The notes: generated by a model from the letters alone, not told the origin. A stretch of DNA of 64,000 nucleotides from Limiplasma sp034927815 (GCA_034927815.1 JAYFPK010000037.1:9802-73801); one strand, 5' to 3'. Counted from the first letter of the stretch, positions 1 to 9,124 are shown. Program-made: numbers and translations.

Positions 1-38
1 GAGGGGCGCGGGGAGGGACAGCCGGGCGGGACCTTGTG

Positions 39-68
39 TTGACAGCCGTTATTTTCATCCCTTACAAT
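39..68 (+). promoter_or_regulatory. Sigma-A type promoter of the IlvD/Edd gene
   Basis: TTGACA at 39-44 and TACAAT at 63-68 are separated by 18 bp, about 75 bp before the start codon of the dehydratase gene. No operator-like dyad is obvious next to it. Confidence 0.65.
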
Positions 69-142
69 CTACCCACAAGGCCAGGCAGGAAGCATGGTGT
101 CGGTTCCCCCTCGTTCCTGGGCGGGGGAGAAGGAGTGGGGAT

Positions 143-1891
143 ATGGCGAAGCTCATCAGCCAGCAAATGCGCGAAATCGCGCCGGAGATGGACCCGCTGC
201 GGCTGGGGACAGGCTGGAAGCCCGAGGATCTTGGCAAGCCGCAAATCATGATCGAGAGCACCTTTGGGGACAGCCACCCGGGCAGCGGGCACCTGGACAA
301 GCTGGTGAAGGCCGCGCGGCAGGGCATCCTTGAGGCGGGGGGATACGGCGCACGGTATTTTTGCACGGATATCTGCGACGGGGAAAGCCAGGGCACGGAC
401 GGCATCAATTTCAGCCTGGCCAGCCGCGAGATGATCGCGAACATGATCGAGATCCATTACAGCGCCACGCCCTTTGACGGGGCCGTATATATCGCAAGCT
501 GCGACAAGGGCCTGCCCGCGCACCTGATGGCCCTGGCCCGGGTGAACGCGCCCTGCGTCGTGGTAACCGGCGGTACCATGAGCGCCGGCCCCGATCTGCT
601 CACCCTGGAGCAGCTGGGCATGTACAGCGCAAAGTACCGGCGCGGGGAGATCGGCAAGGAGGAGCTGGACTGGGCCAAGGGCCACGCTTGCCCAAGCTGC
701 GGGGCGTGCAGCTTCATCGGGACGGCCTCCACCATGCAGATCATGGCGGAGGCGCTGGGCCTGGCCCTGCCGGGAAGCGCGCTGCTGCCCTCCAGAAGCC
801 CGGATTTGGCGGAGTACGCCTGCCGGGCCGGAAAGCGGTGCGTAGAGCTGGCGCTGGAGGGCTTGCGGCCCAGGGATATCGTCACCCTGGAAAGCTTTGA
901 AAACGCGATTTTGGTCCATGCCGCCATTTCCGGCAGCACCAACTGCCTTTTGCACCTGTGCGCCATCGCCCACGAGTACGGCATTCACATCGACGGGAAC
1001 ACCTTCGACCGGCTGCACAGGGGCGCGCGGTATCTGCTGGACGTGCGCCCCACAGGGCGCTGGCCTGCGGAGTTTTTCTACTACGCGGGAGGCGTTCCCG
1101 CCATCATGGAGGAGATCAAACCCTTCCTTCATCTGGATGTCATGACCGTAACCGGCAAGCCCCTGGGGGAGAACCTGGCGGAGCTGCGGGCAAAGGGTTT
1201 CTACCAGCGCTGCCAGGAAAGGCTGGAGGCGGCCAACCAGAAATATGGGATTCGCCTCACCAAAGAGGATGTGATCCGCCCCTATGACCGGGCCTTGGGC
1301 ACCCAGGGCAGCATTGCGGTGCTAAAAGGCAACCTCGCGCCCCAGGGCGCGGTGATCAAGCACACCGCCTGCCCCAAGGAAATGTTCCAGGCCACCTTGA
1401 GGGCCAGGCCCTTTGACAGCGAGGAGGAATGCCTGGACGCCATCCTGAACCGCCGGGTGGAAAAGGGGGACGCGGTGTTCATCCGCTACGAAGGGCCTAA
1501 AAGCAACGGCATGCCTGAGATGTTCTACACCAGCCAGGCCATCAGCTCCGACGCGGAATTGGGCCGCTCCATCGCCCTGATTACCGACGGCCGCTTCTCC
1601 GGCGCGTCCACAGGCCCGGTCATCGGCCATTGCAGCCCGGAGGCCCAGGCGGGCGGGCCCATCGCCTTGGTGGAGGAGGGGGATTTGATCCGGATCGACA
1701 TTCCCAACCGCCTGCTGGCCATCGTAGGGGTGAAGGGGGAGCGCAAAACCCCCCAGGAGATCGAAGCCATCTTGGAGCAGCGCCGCAAGGCCTGGAAGCC
1801 GAAGGCGCACCGGTACCGCACAGGGGTTTTGCGCATGTTCAGCGAGCATGCCGCCTCTCCCATGCAGGGCGCATACCTGGATTTTCCATAA
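143..1891 (+). CDS. IlvD/Edd family sugar-acid dehydratase
   Basis: This 582-residue cytoplasmic protein belongs to the Fe-S dehydratase family of dihydroxy-acid, phosphogluconate and aldonate dehydratases. The family's cysteine/lysine framework is present: YFCTDICDG near 72-80, CDKG at 120-123 (its Lys is the metal-binding lysine of the family) and CPSCGACSFIGTASTM at 183-198. The length matches aldonate-type members (about 570-600). The start is set by AAGGAG seven bases before ATG 143, with a promoter at 39-68 and a terminator at 1934-1959, so it appears monocistronic. No branched-chain amino acid genes lie nearby, and the window is rich in sugar catabolism, so I favour dehydration of a C5/C6 aldonic acid over valine/isoleucine synthesis. 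The substrate cannot be read from the sequence. Confidence 0.85.
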   Translation: MAKLISQQMREIAPEMDPLRLGTGWKPEDLGKPQIMIESTFGDSHPGSGHLDKLVKAARQGILEAGGYGARYFCTDICDGESQGTDGINFSLASREMIANMIEIHYSATPFDGAVYIASCDKGLPAHLMALARVNAPCVVVTGGTMSAGPDLLTLEQLGMYSAKYRRGEIGKEELDWAKGHACPSCGACSFIGTASTMQIMAEALGLALPGSALLPSRSPDLAEYACRAGKRCVELALEGLRPRDIVTLESFENAILVHAAISGSTNCLLHLCAIAHEYGIHIDGNTFDRLHRGARYLLDVRPTGRWPAEFFYYAGGVPAIMEEIKPFLHLDVMTVTGKPLGENLAELRAKGFYQRCQERLEAANQKYGIRLTKEDVIRPYDRALGTQGSIAVLKGNLAPQGAVIKHTACPKEMFQATLRARPFDSEEECLDAILNRRVEKGDAVFIRYEGPKSNGMPEMFYTSQAISSDAELGRSIALITDGRFSGASTGPVIGHCSPEAQAGGPIALVEEGDLIRIDIPNRLLAIVGVKGERKTPQEIEAILEQRRKAWKPKAHRYRTGVLRMFSEHAASPMQGAYLDFP

Positions 1892-1933
1892 AGGGCCCGG
1901 CGTGATGCTAGAACTATCCGGGGTCCTCCGGCC

Positions 1934-1959
1934 AAGGCGCGGCTTTGCCGCGCCTTTTT
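1934..1959 (+). terminator. Intrinsic terminator after the IlvD/Edd gene
   Basis: GGCGCGGC (1936-1943) pairs perfectly with GCCGCGCC (1947-1954) across a TTT loop and is followed by TTTTT. Confidence 0.9.
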
Positions 1960-2100
1960 CTCTCGGGACAAATCCCCGCAAGGGGAAGAAGCCTGGCAAC
2001 ATCCGCCCATCCCTTTAAGGACGGCAGCCCGGGAAGGGGATTGATTTGGAAGATAATTCCCCGTGAAATGGGGAAAGGTAAGGCAAAAGGAGGGATTCCC

Positions 2101-2961
2101 ATGGAAAACACCCAATTTCCAACCTTTCCCCAGCAGCACCAGTCCCAGCAGCCCGGCCATGAGGCGGCCATGAATCCGCAGCCCCAGTATGATAACCCCC
2201 AGTACAAGGCCTCCGGGAAGATGAAGGGCCTGCGGGCTGTGATCACCGGCGGCGACAGCGGAATCGGCCGCGCCGTGGCGCTGTGTTACGCCAAGGAGGG
2301 GGCGGACGTATCCATTCTGTATTTGAACGAGAACCAGGACGCCGGGCAGATCACCCGGGATATCCAGGCGCTTGGCAGGCATTGCCATCCGGTTTCCGCC
2401 GATTTGAGAAGCGAGGAGCAGGCGGTTCGGGCCGTGGAGGAAGCGGTGCAAAAGCTGGGCGGCGTGGACGTGCTGGTGAACAACGCGGGGGTGCAGTACC
2501 CCCAAAACAGCATCCTGGACATCACCCGGGAGCAGCTGCTGCACACCTTTGAAAGCAACTTTTTCTCCTACTTCTATGTTACCAAGGCGGTTTTGCCAAA
2601 GCTGAAAAGCGGCGCGTCCATCATCAACACGGCGTCCATCACAGCCTTTGAGGGAAACGAGACGCTGATCGACTACTCCGCCACCAAGGGAGCCATCGTG
2701 GCCTTTACCCGGTCCATGGCGCTGTCGCTGATGAAGCAGAATATCCGCGTGAACGCGGTTGCGCCCGGGCCGGTTTGGACGCCGCTGATTGTGTCCAGCT
2801 TTTCCCCGCAGGAGGTGGGCGTCTTCGGCTCCACGTCGCCCATGCGCCGTGCCGCGCAGCCCTACGAGCTGGCGCCGATCTATGTATACCTGGGCTGCGC
2901 GGATTCTTCCGACGTCAGCGGCCAGATGTTCCATGTGAACAGCGGAACGGTCATCAACTGA
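2101..2961 (+). CDS. Short-chain dehydrogenase/reductase, YghA/YhdF type
   Basis: This is a 286-residue NAD(P)-dependent oxidoreductase. A TGGDSGIG nucleotide-binding motif lies at about 49-56, followed by NNAG in mid-protein and the catalytic YSATK (YxxxK). The roughly 40-residue Gln/Pro-rich tail before the Rossmann fold (QQHQSQQPGH, NPQPQYDNP) is typical of the stress-associated YghA/YhdF/YhxD subgroup. AAAGGAGGG immediately upstream selects ATG 2101 over an in-frame upstream extension. No metabolic partner is adjacent, so the substrate is unknown. A general stress or aldehyde-detoxifying role is inferred from the subfamily only. Confidence 0.88.
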   Translation: MENTQFPTFPQQHQSQQPGHEAAMNPQPQYDNPQYKASGKMKGLRAVITGGDSGIGRAVALCYAKEGADVSILYLNENQDAGQITRDIQALGRHCHPVSADLRSEEQAVRAVEEAVQKLGGVDVLVNNAGVQYPQNSILDITREQLLHTFESNFFSYFYVTKAVLPKLKSGASIINTASITAFEGNETLIDYSATKGAIVAFTRSMALSLMKQNIRVNAVAPGPVWTPLIVSSFSPQEVGVFGSTSPMRRAAQPYELAPIYVYLGCADSSDVSGQMFHVNSGTVIN

Positions 2962-3057
2962 TCCTACCTGGATGAAGACAAGCAAAGAGGGATTTTGTGC
3001 CGGGGGCGGTCCGGCGGGCCGCCTCCCTTTGCGCCGCCGCCGGGGACGGAAATGCCA

Positions 3058-3086
3058 TTGACAAGGGGAAAACACGTACGTATAAT
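3058..3086 (+). promoter_or_regulatory. Consensus sigma-A promoter of the diguanylate cyclase gene
   Basis: TTGACA at 3058-3063 and TATAAT at 3081-3086 are spaced by exactly 17 bp, a full match to the housekeeping consensus. It precedes the GTG start at 3159. Confidence 0.8.
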
Positions 3087-3158
3087 TTATCATCATAACG
3101 GTATCGAAGGAATGCTGGACTCAGCAGGTTTTTGATGAAAGAATAGTGAGGTATACGC

Positions 3159-4355
3159 GTGAGCCTTTTGAACATCAGCATAGAAACGCTGTTGGTTGTC
3201 CTTGTTCTCGGACATATCCTCACAGGCGCGCTGATCATTGCGTACACCGCGCGGCGTGAAAGAAGCAGTGCTGCCAATACGTTTTTGCTTTCCAAACTGC
3301 TCCAGCTGGTTTCCTGGGCCCTGATTGGGTCCAGGAAGCTCATGCCGGGCATGTTCCTCATCGCCTTTGCAAATTCAGTGCTGTTTACCGGGGCGGCCCT
3401 GGAGCTGATTGCGTTTATGAGGCTCAAAAACTGCTGTACCCCAAGGATTAAAAAGGCATACGTCGCGTTATTGGTTGGATGCATCCTGACGTTTGTTTCG
3501 GCGGTGGCTTTGGAATGTCCCGAAAACGTAAGGATCACCTTCGCGTCCACCATCACGGCCTTGCTGATGGCCTATCCTGTTTACCGGCTTTTTACGGATC
3601 CCGAATCCTCCATCCTCCAAAAGACCATCGCCATTTTCTACGGCATTACGATCATCTTCCTGCTTTTCAGAGCCTATGCGGCAATCACCATGGTTGCGGA
3701 TATGAACCTGACCTCCGTAAGCGTTTTCAATACCGGGCTGTTCTTGCTGTTCTACCTGGATATGATTGCGGGAAGCACAGGGTTTATCCTGATGGATAGG
3801 GAGAAGCTGGATGCGGAGTTGGAGAAAGCCGCCTCCTTTGACGGATTGACGAATACCCTCAACCGCAAAGCCTTTATCGAGCGCTCGGAAAAGATGATCC
3901 CCCTGCTTGCAAGGGAAGGAAAGCCTGCCTCGTTTTTGCTGATGGATATCGATGATTTTAAGAGGATCAACGATGTGCATGGGCATTACTCAGGGGATGA
4001 CATATTACAGAACTTTGCCGATATCATTAGAAATGAATTGAGAAATGGCGACTTGTTTGGCAGGTTTGGCGGAGAAGAATTTGCCATCCTGCTTCCCGGA
4101 GCGGATGAAAAGGAGGGTATGGAAATTGCGGAGAGGCTCAGGGCCGCAATCGAAGCGTCCACTGTGGAAGGGAATCCGGGCATCTGCTATACGGTAAGCA
4201 TCGGGATCTCCACCGCCGTGCCCGGCGCGCAGACGGGCATCGCCACCCTTTATAAGGCCAGCGATCAGGCGCTGTACGCGGCAAAGGTAAAGGGAAAAAA
4301 CTGCGTGGTGGCGTGGCAAATGGGAAGCGGTCCCCAGGCAGTACTCGCAGGATAG
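3159..4355 (+). CDS. Membrane-bound GGDEF diguanylate cyclase
   Basis: This 398-residue protein would make cyclic di-GMP from GTP. The first 210 or so residues form several hydrophobic helices (about six predicted by eye) with no recognised ligand domain. A GGDEF domain follows, beginning near FDGLTNTLNRKAF and containing the active-site motif RFGGEEF; MDIDDFKRINDVHGH supplies the metal and substrate segment. No EAL or HD-GYP domain is attached. I see no RxxD inhibitory site just before GGEEF. The start is a GTG at 3159 with only a weak upstream GTGAGG, so translation may be modest. The gene has its own strong promoter and a terminator at 4452-4505. Confidence 0.9.
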   Translation: MSLLNISIETLLVVLVLGHILTGALIIAYTARRERSSAANTFLLSKLLQLVSWALIGSRKLMPGMFLIAFANSVLFTGAALELIAFMRLKNCCTPRIKKAYVALLVGCILTFVSAVALECPENVRITFASTITALLMAYPVYRLFTDPESSILQKTIAIFYGITIIFLLFRAYAAITMVADMNLTSVSVFNTGLFLLFYLDMIAGSTGFILMDREKLDAELEKAASFDGLTNTLNRKAFIERSEKMIPLLAREGKPASFLLMDIDDFKRINDVHGHYSGDDILQNFADIIRNELRNGDLFGRFGGEEFAILLPGADEKEGMEIAERLRAAIEASTVEGNPGICYTVSIGISTAVPGAQTGIATLYKASDQALYAAKVKGKNCVVAWQMGSGPQAVLAG

Positions 4356-4451
4356 TGAGGCCGCCACAGGAATCCCCTGTGATGAGCATATCCCTTCGCC
4401 ATGGGTCCTGTTTGGCAAAAGCCGAAGCTTCGCAGGCCGGCGCCTCGGCAT

Positions 4452-4505
4452 AAAACGCCCCTCCTGCCCTAAGGTTCCATCCTTTGCGGGCAGGAGGGGC
4501 GTTTT
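4452..4505. terminator. Bidirectional terminator between convergent genes
   Basis: An 18-bp perfect stem (AAAACGCCCCTCCTGCCC with its complement at 4488-4505) carries A-rich and T-rich flanks. It can therefore terminate the diguanylate cyclase on the plus strand and the secreted protein on the minus strand. Confidence 0.85.
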
Positions 4506-4530
4506 CGGTCAGCATTCGCTGCGGGGCGGC

Positions 4531-5010
4531 TCAGTTAAAGGGGTAGTACACATACTCCAGCTTTGTCAAATCGCCATCCTCATTGAGCTCAAACTTCGCG
4601 TAGAAATCGAAATCCTCCCAGGTATCCCTCACGTTCATGAACCACTCCGCCAGGTCCTCGCAGGGCGCGTTGTCCACCGGGTTCATCATGTCGATGGGCA
4701 TCAGAACCTCGCAGTTTTCAGCCAGCCCAAAGGAGTGGATCCCATTCTCGCTTTGGTCAAAGCCTATAAACTCGGGCTCATGATCGCCCTGGGACAAGTC
4801 GATGCTGCCAAAGCAGCCTTGTACAACCACCTGTGTGGGAACGTCCTCCGGGAAATCGCCATTTTCGTCGGGTTCCGCGTCCGCGTTTTTGAAGATGTCC
4901 AACACCAGCAGTTGATCGTAGCCTTCGGGGTTGATGTCGCTGACGGGCTCCGCCAAGGCGGCGGGCACGATCAGCAGCAGGACGGCCATCAGGGCAAGTA
5001 CCTTTTTCAT
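4531..5010 (-). CDS. Small secreted protein of unknown function
   Basis: This 159-residue protein opens with a clear signal peptide (Lys-Lys, then a run of Leu/Val/Ala, cleavage predicted after ALA near residue 20). There is no lipobox cysteine, so it should be released or periplasm-like rather than lipid-anchored. The mature part is strongly acidic (many Asp/Glu, for example NADAEPDENGDFPED) with two cysteine-containing segments (VQGCFG and NAPCEDLAEW). I recognise no family. AAGGAGGAATAGC just before the ATG supports the start. It stands alone and converges on the diguanylate cyclase gene. Confidence 0.7.
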   Translation of the reverse strand: MKKVLALMAVLLLIVPAALAEPVSDINPEGYDQLLVLDIFKNADAEPDENGDFPEDVPTQVVVQGCFGSIDLSQGDHEPEFIGFDQSENGIHSFGLAENCEVLMPIDMMNPVDNAPCEDLAEWFMNVRDTWEDFDFYAKFELNEDGDLTKLEYVYYPFN

Positions 5011-5425
5011 ATGCTATTCCTCCTTGTGATGAGTTACACCAAACATTCCTACCAGTTAGCTTGATTGTAAGGGATATTACCGCGAATTTCAAGATATTTC
5101 CAGCAAGGACGCCCCTTTGCCCGGAGATTTTACAAACATGGGGCGCTTACCGCGGCGGTTGCCGGGCGGGCTCGGGTTGGAGGGAACGGATGGGGGCCGT
5201 TTCCCAGAGCCATATCCTTTCTAAAACAGTCCTGTAATATCGCATGACCGCGACCTATCAATGCGGAAAACTCCTTCCCAAGGAGCATGCTCAAAGCAGG
5301 CGGAAAAGCGGTACTGGGGCGATGCCGCCTTTTCGCCATGGGAACAGGCGTGAAGCCCGCGTGACCCCGGTATAATTTCTTGCTTTCACGCGAAAAGTAG
5401 GGAGAAAAAGACGGGGGGTGATGTT
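5011..5425. other. Intergenic stretch without a gene
   Basis: I see no credible coding frame. A possible minus-10 (TATAAT at about 5372-5377) for the following plus-strand genes lacks a convincing minus-35. Nothing else stands out. Confidence 0.4.
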
Positions 5426-5974
5426 TTGCGCTTTGAATCCGATTTGCTTGAAGCGGTGGACCGAATCAGCCTGCAATACGAGGAGATACACAATGAGATC
5501 CAGCGCATTTGGATGGAGGAGATGGTCTTTACATGGCACTGGTGGCTGGATGTCGCGCTGTCGGTGCTGCCGTGGATCTTATGGTTCATCGTCCGCGACA
5601 GGAAAAATACCCACAACCTGCTGTATGCCGGGTTTTTCTCGATGCTCACCGCCACGCTGCTGGATATCATGGGCATTTCGCAAGGCGTGTGGAACTATAA
5701 CACCTGGCTTCTGCCGTACCTGCCCGAGTATCTTCCCTGGGATTTGACCGTCATGCCGGTTACGGCGATGCTGTTTTACCAGTTCTATCCCAAAGTGAGC
5801 CCGTGGATAAAAGGAGTCGTTTTCGGGGCTGTGGCGGCCTACGTGGTGGAGCCGATTTTCATCTGGGTGGGGGTCTACGAACCCAGCGGGTGGGAACATC
5901 ATTATTCGCTGCCAATTTACTTTGTGATCTATATGATTGGGAACTGGCTGTACACGCGCAAGCGGAATCAATAG
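5426..5974 (+). CDS. CBO0543-like integral membrane protein, first of a pair
   Basis: This 182-residue protein has an acidic N-terminal helix (QYEEIHNEIQRIWMEE) followed by about five hydrophobic segments rich in Trp and Tyr. The layout and motifs (WHWWLDV, NTHNLLYAGFFS, LPWDLTVMPV, YVVEPIFIWVGVYEP) resemble the CBO0543 family of small sporeformer membrane proteins, whose function is unknown to me. It starts with TTG at 5426, chosen because GGGGGGTG lies eight bases upstream; the overlapping ATG at 5421 is in another frame. The second family member follows after 10 bases, so the two are probably co-transcribed and may form a hetero-oligomer. Confidence 0.7.
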   Translation: MRFESDLLEAVDRISLQYEEIHNEIQRIWMEEMVFTWHWWLDVALSVLPWILWFIVRDRKNTHNLLYAGFFSMLTATLLDIMGISQGVWNYNTWLLPYLPEYLPWDLTVMPVTAMLFYQFYPKVSPWIKGVVFGAVAAYVVEPIFIWVGVYEPSGWEHHYSLPIYFVIYMIGNWLYTRKRNQ

Positions 5975-5984
5975 GATATGCGCC

Positions 5985-6488
5985 ATGTTAAGAATATTCG
6001 TCGTCTGCGCTTATGTTATCCTATGCTTTCGGTTTGGCGCGTGGAGGAGGTGGAGGGAGTATTATTCGACCTATCTATATGCGGTCATCGGGGATCTGGC
6101 GTACAATTTTCTCTTTTACGATAAGGACCTTTGGGTGTACGACAAGCTGATCAGCCATACGTTCAGCGATTTTTTGGTGGCTGTGGCGGTGTTCCCGTGC
6201 GCCATCACGCTATTTTTGACTTATTACCCCGCCAAGAGATGGAAGCAGGCCGTATACATAGTCTCCTGGGCGGCCTTGAATACTGGGGTTGAATATGTAT
6301 CCTATCAATTTGGATTTATCCTGTATTATCATAACTGGAATATCCTATGGTCCATGATATTGTACAATATTGCCTTTATTTTAGTAAGGATTCATTATGT
6401 GAAGCCGCTCCTGGCCTGGCCGATCTCTTTCGCGCTGGCCTATACCACAATGCTGCTTTTTGATGTACCCTTGGCCGGATTAAAGTAA
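5985..6488 (+). CDS. CBO0543-like integral membrane protein, second of a pair
   Basis: This 167-residue, very hydrophobic protein has about five membrane segments and the same aromatic-rich pattern as its upstream neighbour (YLYAVIGDLAYNFLFYDKDLWVYDK, WAALNTGVEYVSY). The frame is open upstream to 5937, but ATG 5985 is preferred because it follows AGGATATGCGCC and lies just after the stop of the previous gene. The function is unknown. The pairing of two divergent paralogues is the main clue that they work together. Confidence 0.65.
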   Translation: MLRIFVVCAYVILCFRFGAWRRWREYYSTYLYAVIGDLAYNFLFYDKDLWVYDKLISHTFSDFLVAVAVFPCAITLFLTYYPAKRWKQAVYIVSWAALNTGVEYVSYQFGFILYYHNWNILWSMILYNIAFILVRIHYVKPLLAWPISFALAYTTMLLFDVPLAGLK

Positions 6489-6797
6489 TGATGACCGGAT
6501 TGCCTGTGAAGCGTGAAGGATGGCTCCACAGGGGACATGGTTTTTGGTTGGGGATTCCGGAGGCGCGGCTTGAACGGAAAAGGAAAAGCGTGAACCCATT
6601 AGGTCTTGTGCGGTTCAACCATACCCGGCCATGCCTCAGATAGAGCGGGGCAACTTATATAGTGGGCGTTCTCCAGGATGACATCCCTCGATCCACAAAG
6701 CACTCCTCAAAATAAAGCCCATAGGCTCCATAAAGCCTTCCAAGCACACATCCCATGCTCATCCAAACCCATATCCCATTTACAGCGGCGCACCCAC
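6489..6797. other. Intergenic stretch between convergent genes
   Basis: No supported gene, RNA or repeat is visible here. The small frames present have no ribosome site and no recognisable product. Confidence 0.4.
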
Positions 6798-8021
6798 TCA
6801 TTTCCCCGCCGCTTTTCTCCTCGCCTTTCCAAAGGCGCACAGGCTGGCGAAGGCGCACACTCCCAGCCAGATCAGGGATACGGCCCGCCATTGCTCCGCG
6901 GCCATCAGCGCGCCCAGCACAATGCTGGCCGCCGCCGCCCCCACATAGTTGGCGAAGTCGAACAGCCCCACCAAGGTCGAAATCATGTTTTCATCGGCGT
7001 GGGACAGCGGCAGGTAGGAAATTTGGATACAGGAACCCAGATAGGCAAGGGCCGCCAGCAAAAACAGCGCGGCAAAGGCCGCCGTCCGGTTGCCGAGAGT
7101 AAAGGCCAGCAGCCCGCACATGAGCGCCATGGCTAAAAACGTGTATGCCAGGCTGCTGGCGGGGCGGGCGGTGAGGGGCCGCGCCAGGGACCAGCCCGCC
7201 AGCAGCCCCGTGAGGTTGGCCAGGGGGGAAAGGAGCAAAAGCCATGAGCCGCTGCCCACAGACGTGCCCAAAAAGCCCAGGAAAAGCGCGGGCAGCAGCA
7301 GCGCCAGATTTTCCTTCACCAGCCCAAGGCACAGGCTGGTCAGGGCCAGCGGCCATAGCTTGTGGGCGCTTACATACCGGTATGTGTCCCTGAGGGTGTG
7401 GCGTTTTCGGCTCCAATCAGCCCCCAAGGCGCTTGGGTCTGCTCCCGCGCGCATGAGAAGGAGCCAGCAGGCCAGGAGCGCCAGGGTAAGCGCCAGGGGA
7501 ACCGCAAAGACGGCGCGCCATCCAAGCGCGGGCATGCGGGGCGCAAGCACAAGCCACGCCAGGCAGTAGCCGCCCACCGGAGCCGCCCCCATTACCATGG
7601 CCAGCTTTGCCTTGCGCGCCTGGCCAAAGCGGATGCACAGCAGCCGGAGCATCGGCCCCCACAGCATGGATAGGAATATGCCGTTCCCCGCCCACAGAAC
7701 AGGAAGCGCGGTTGCGCTGTCCAGGAGAAGGGCAAGCCCATACACGCAGGCGGAGCCAAGCATGGACGCCGCGATAAAGGATTCGGGGCGCAAGCGGTCG
7801 CCCCAAAAACCGTTGATCAGCTGCCCCACGGCATAGGCGGCAAAAAACGCGCTGCCAACGATGCCCAGATAGGCGCCGTCCGTGCCAAAATGCGCCGCCA
7901 GCTGTTCATAGCCCGCGGAGATGCCCGCCCGCGCCAAGTAGGCGGCCACATATACCAGCCAGCACAGCACCAGCGCAATAGGAGCCGTAAGCCGCGGCCG
8001 GCGGGGTGCATCCATGAACAT
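6798..8021 (-). CDS. Major facilitator superfamily transporter
   Basis: This 407-residue membrane protein has about twelve hydrophobic segments in two sets of six around a basic central loop (DWSRKRHTLRDTYRYVSAHK). The first half carries the NGFWGDRLRPE loop, a variant of the MFS GxLaDrxGxr signature after helix 2. Sequence style is closest to organophosphate:Pi antiporter/sugar-phosphate type or nitrate/oxalate-like MFS members, but the substrate is not determinable. The start at 8021 follows AGGTAAAGG; the frame is open further upstream without a better site. The gene is transcribed alone and diverges from the GntR regulator, which could place it under that regulator. Confidence 0.8.
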   Translation of the reverse strand: MFMDAPRRPRLTAPIALVLCWLVYVAAYLARAGISAGYEQLAAHFGTDGAYLGIVGSAFFAAYAVGQLINGFWGDRLRPESFIAASMLGSACVYGLALLLDSATALPVLWAGNGIFLSMLWGPMLRLLCIRFGQARKAKLAMVMGAAPVGGYCLAWLVLAPRMPALGWRAVFAVPLALTLALLACWLLLMRAGADPSALGADWSRKRHTLRDTYRYVSAHKLWPLALTSLCLGLVKENLALLLPALFLGFLGTSVGSGSWLLLLSPLANLTGLLAGWSLARPLTARPASSLAYTFLAMALMCGLLAFTLGNRTAAFAALFLLAALAYLGSCIQISYLPLSHADENMISTLVGLFDFANYVGAAAASIVLGALMAAEQWRAVSLIWLGVCAFASLCAFGKARRKAAGK

Positions 8022-8139
8022 CACTACCTTTACCTCGCGCGAGCCTTCTTGAAAAACCCGAATCAACCAAAACATTATGACCTATTTTACGCCGCCTGTC
8101 AATCGGATGCATGAAAGAATCAAGGTTTTGCCGAGGGTA

Positions 8140-8167
8140 TTGACAGAAACGATCAGTTTATCATAAT
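8140..8167 (+). promoter_or_regulatory. Promoter of the GntR regulator gene
   Basis: TTGACA at 8140-8145 is followed after 16 bp by CATAAT at 8162-8167; an alternative TATAAT at 8167-8172 would need a 21-bp spacer. The TTGACAGAAA text resembles the arm of the dyad before deoC, so autoregulation is possible. Confidence 0.55.
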
Positions 8168-8211
8168 ATAATGATGAATTATAGGCTCACCGCCGAAGGA
8201 GCGTGCCGGAC

Positions 8212-8943
8212 ATGGCAAAGATACAGGCGTACATGCGCGTCTATAACGTACTGAAAAAGCAGATTCTGGAAGGCGGGTATCCCATCGGCTCGTTGCTGCC
8301 CACCGAAAGCGAACTGGAGAGGATCTTCGACGTCAGCCGCACCACCGTGCGCAAGGCGGTGGAAATCCTTTGCCGGGAAGGCTTTTTGGAAACCCGGCAG
8401 GGCCGGGGCACCGAGGTGCTGGACTACCGCACCAGCCAGAACCTCAACGTGGTCACCTCCACGTCGGAAACTTTGGAGCGCCGGGGATACAGGGTGGTCA
8501 CCCGGGATATGTACATCGACCGGGTGAAGGCCCAGGGGCGGCTGGCCCAGGATATGGGCGTGGAAGAAGGGGTCGAGGTGGTCCGCATCCAGCGCATCCA
8601 GACCGCGGACGACGTTCCCATCGCCATCATGAAAAACTATTTGAAGGCTTCTTTGGTGCCGGGCATCGAATCCCATAGCAACCAGTTCACACGCCTGTAC
8701 GATTTTCTGCAGGATTTTTACGGCGTAGCCATCGATGCGGCGCAGGACCGGATCACCGCCAAAAACGCCAGCTTTGAGGAGGCGCAGATGCTGGGCGTTC
8801 CCGTGGGAACGGCCCTGGTGTACCTCTCCCGGGTGTGCTTTCAAAACGGCGTGCCCGTGGATGTGGACCATGTGAGCCTCGTGGGGGGAAGATATGAGTT
8901 CGAGGTGTTCATGAACGGCCGGTATCAGCGGCCCCAGAAATAA
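8212..8943 (+). CDS. GntR/HutC-family transcriptional regulator
   Basis: This 243-residue regulator has an N-terminal winged helix (residues about 8-70, with PTESELERIFDVSRTTVRKAVEILCREGFL) and a C-terminal UTRA-type effector domain (about 85-235). HutC-type members bind sugar phosphates or other small ligands and usually repress adjacent catabolic genes. GAAGGAG ten bases upstream supports ATG 8212; a GTG at 8203 is possible but too close to that site. It lies directly before the deoC operon in the same orientation, and a long dyad covers the deoC promoter, so it is probably the operon's repressor. Confidence 0.88.
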   Translation: MAKIQAYMRVYNVLKKQILEGGYPIGSLLPTESELERIFDVSRTTVRKAVEILCREGFLETRQGRGTEVLDYRTSQNLNVVTSTSETLERRGYRVVTRDMYIDRVKAQGRLAQDMGVEEGVEVVRIQRIQTADDVPIAIMKNYLKASLVPGIESHSNQFTRLYDFLQDFYGVAIDAAQDRITAKNASFEEAQMLGVPVGTALVYLSRVCFQNGVPVDVDHVSLVGGRYEFEVFMNGRYQRPQK

Positions 8944-9075
8944 GAAGGTACGGGGCTATGCGGATATACATCGGGCATCGGGGGCGCGTGGAAGATCACG
9001 ATCTTACCTGCGCCCTTGCTTTGTCCAAAGCCGTTGTTATCAGAAAGGGGAATTATTTTCCAAAACTGTCCAGTT

Positions 9076-9124
9076 CCTGTTGACAAAGAAAGATAATGAT
9101 GTTACTATCTTTTTGTCAAACAGG
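9076..9124 (+). promoter_or_regulatory. deoC operon promoter inside a long inverted repeat
   Basis: TTGACA (9080-9085) and TACTAT (9103-9108) are spaced 17 bp. The whole promoter lies in an inverted repeat whose arms, CCTGTTGACAAAGAAAGATA and TATCTTTTTGTCAAACAGG, differ by one indel and one base. The right arm runs into the ribosome site (AGGAAAGGA). This is the expected position for repression by the adjacent GntR protein. Confidence 0.7.

Noticed and set aside
143..1891. Annotation of the first gene as ilvD of valine/isoleucine synthesis
   Set aside because: The cysteine framework is shared by the whole family, and there are no ilvB, ilvC or leu genes nearby. A sugar-acid dehydratase is at least as likely, so no symbol was given.
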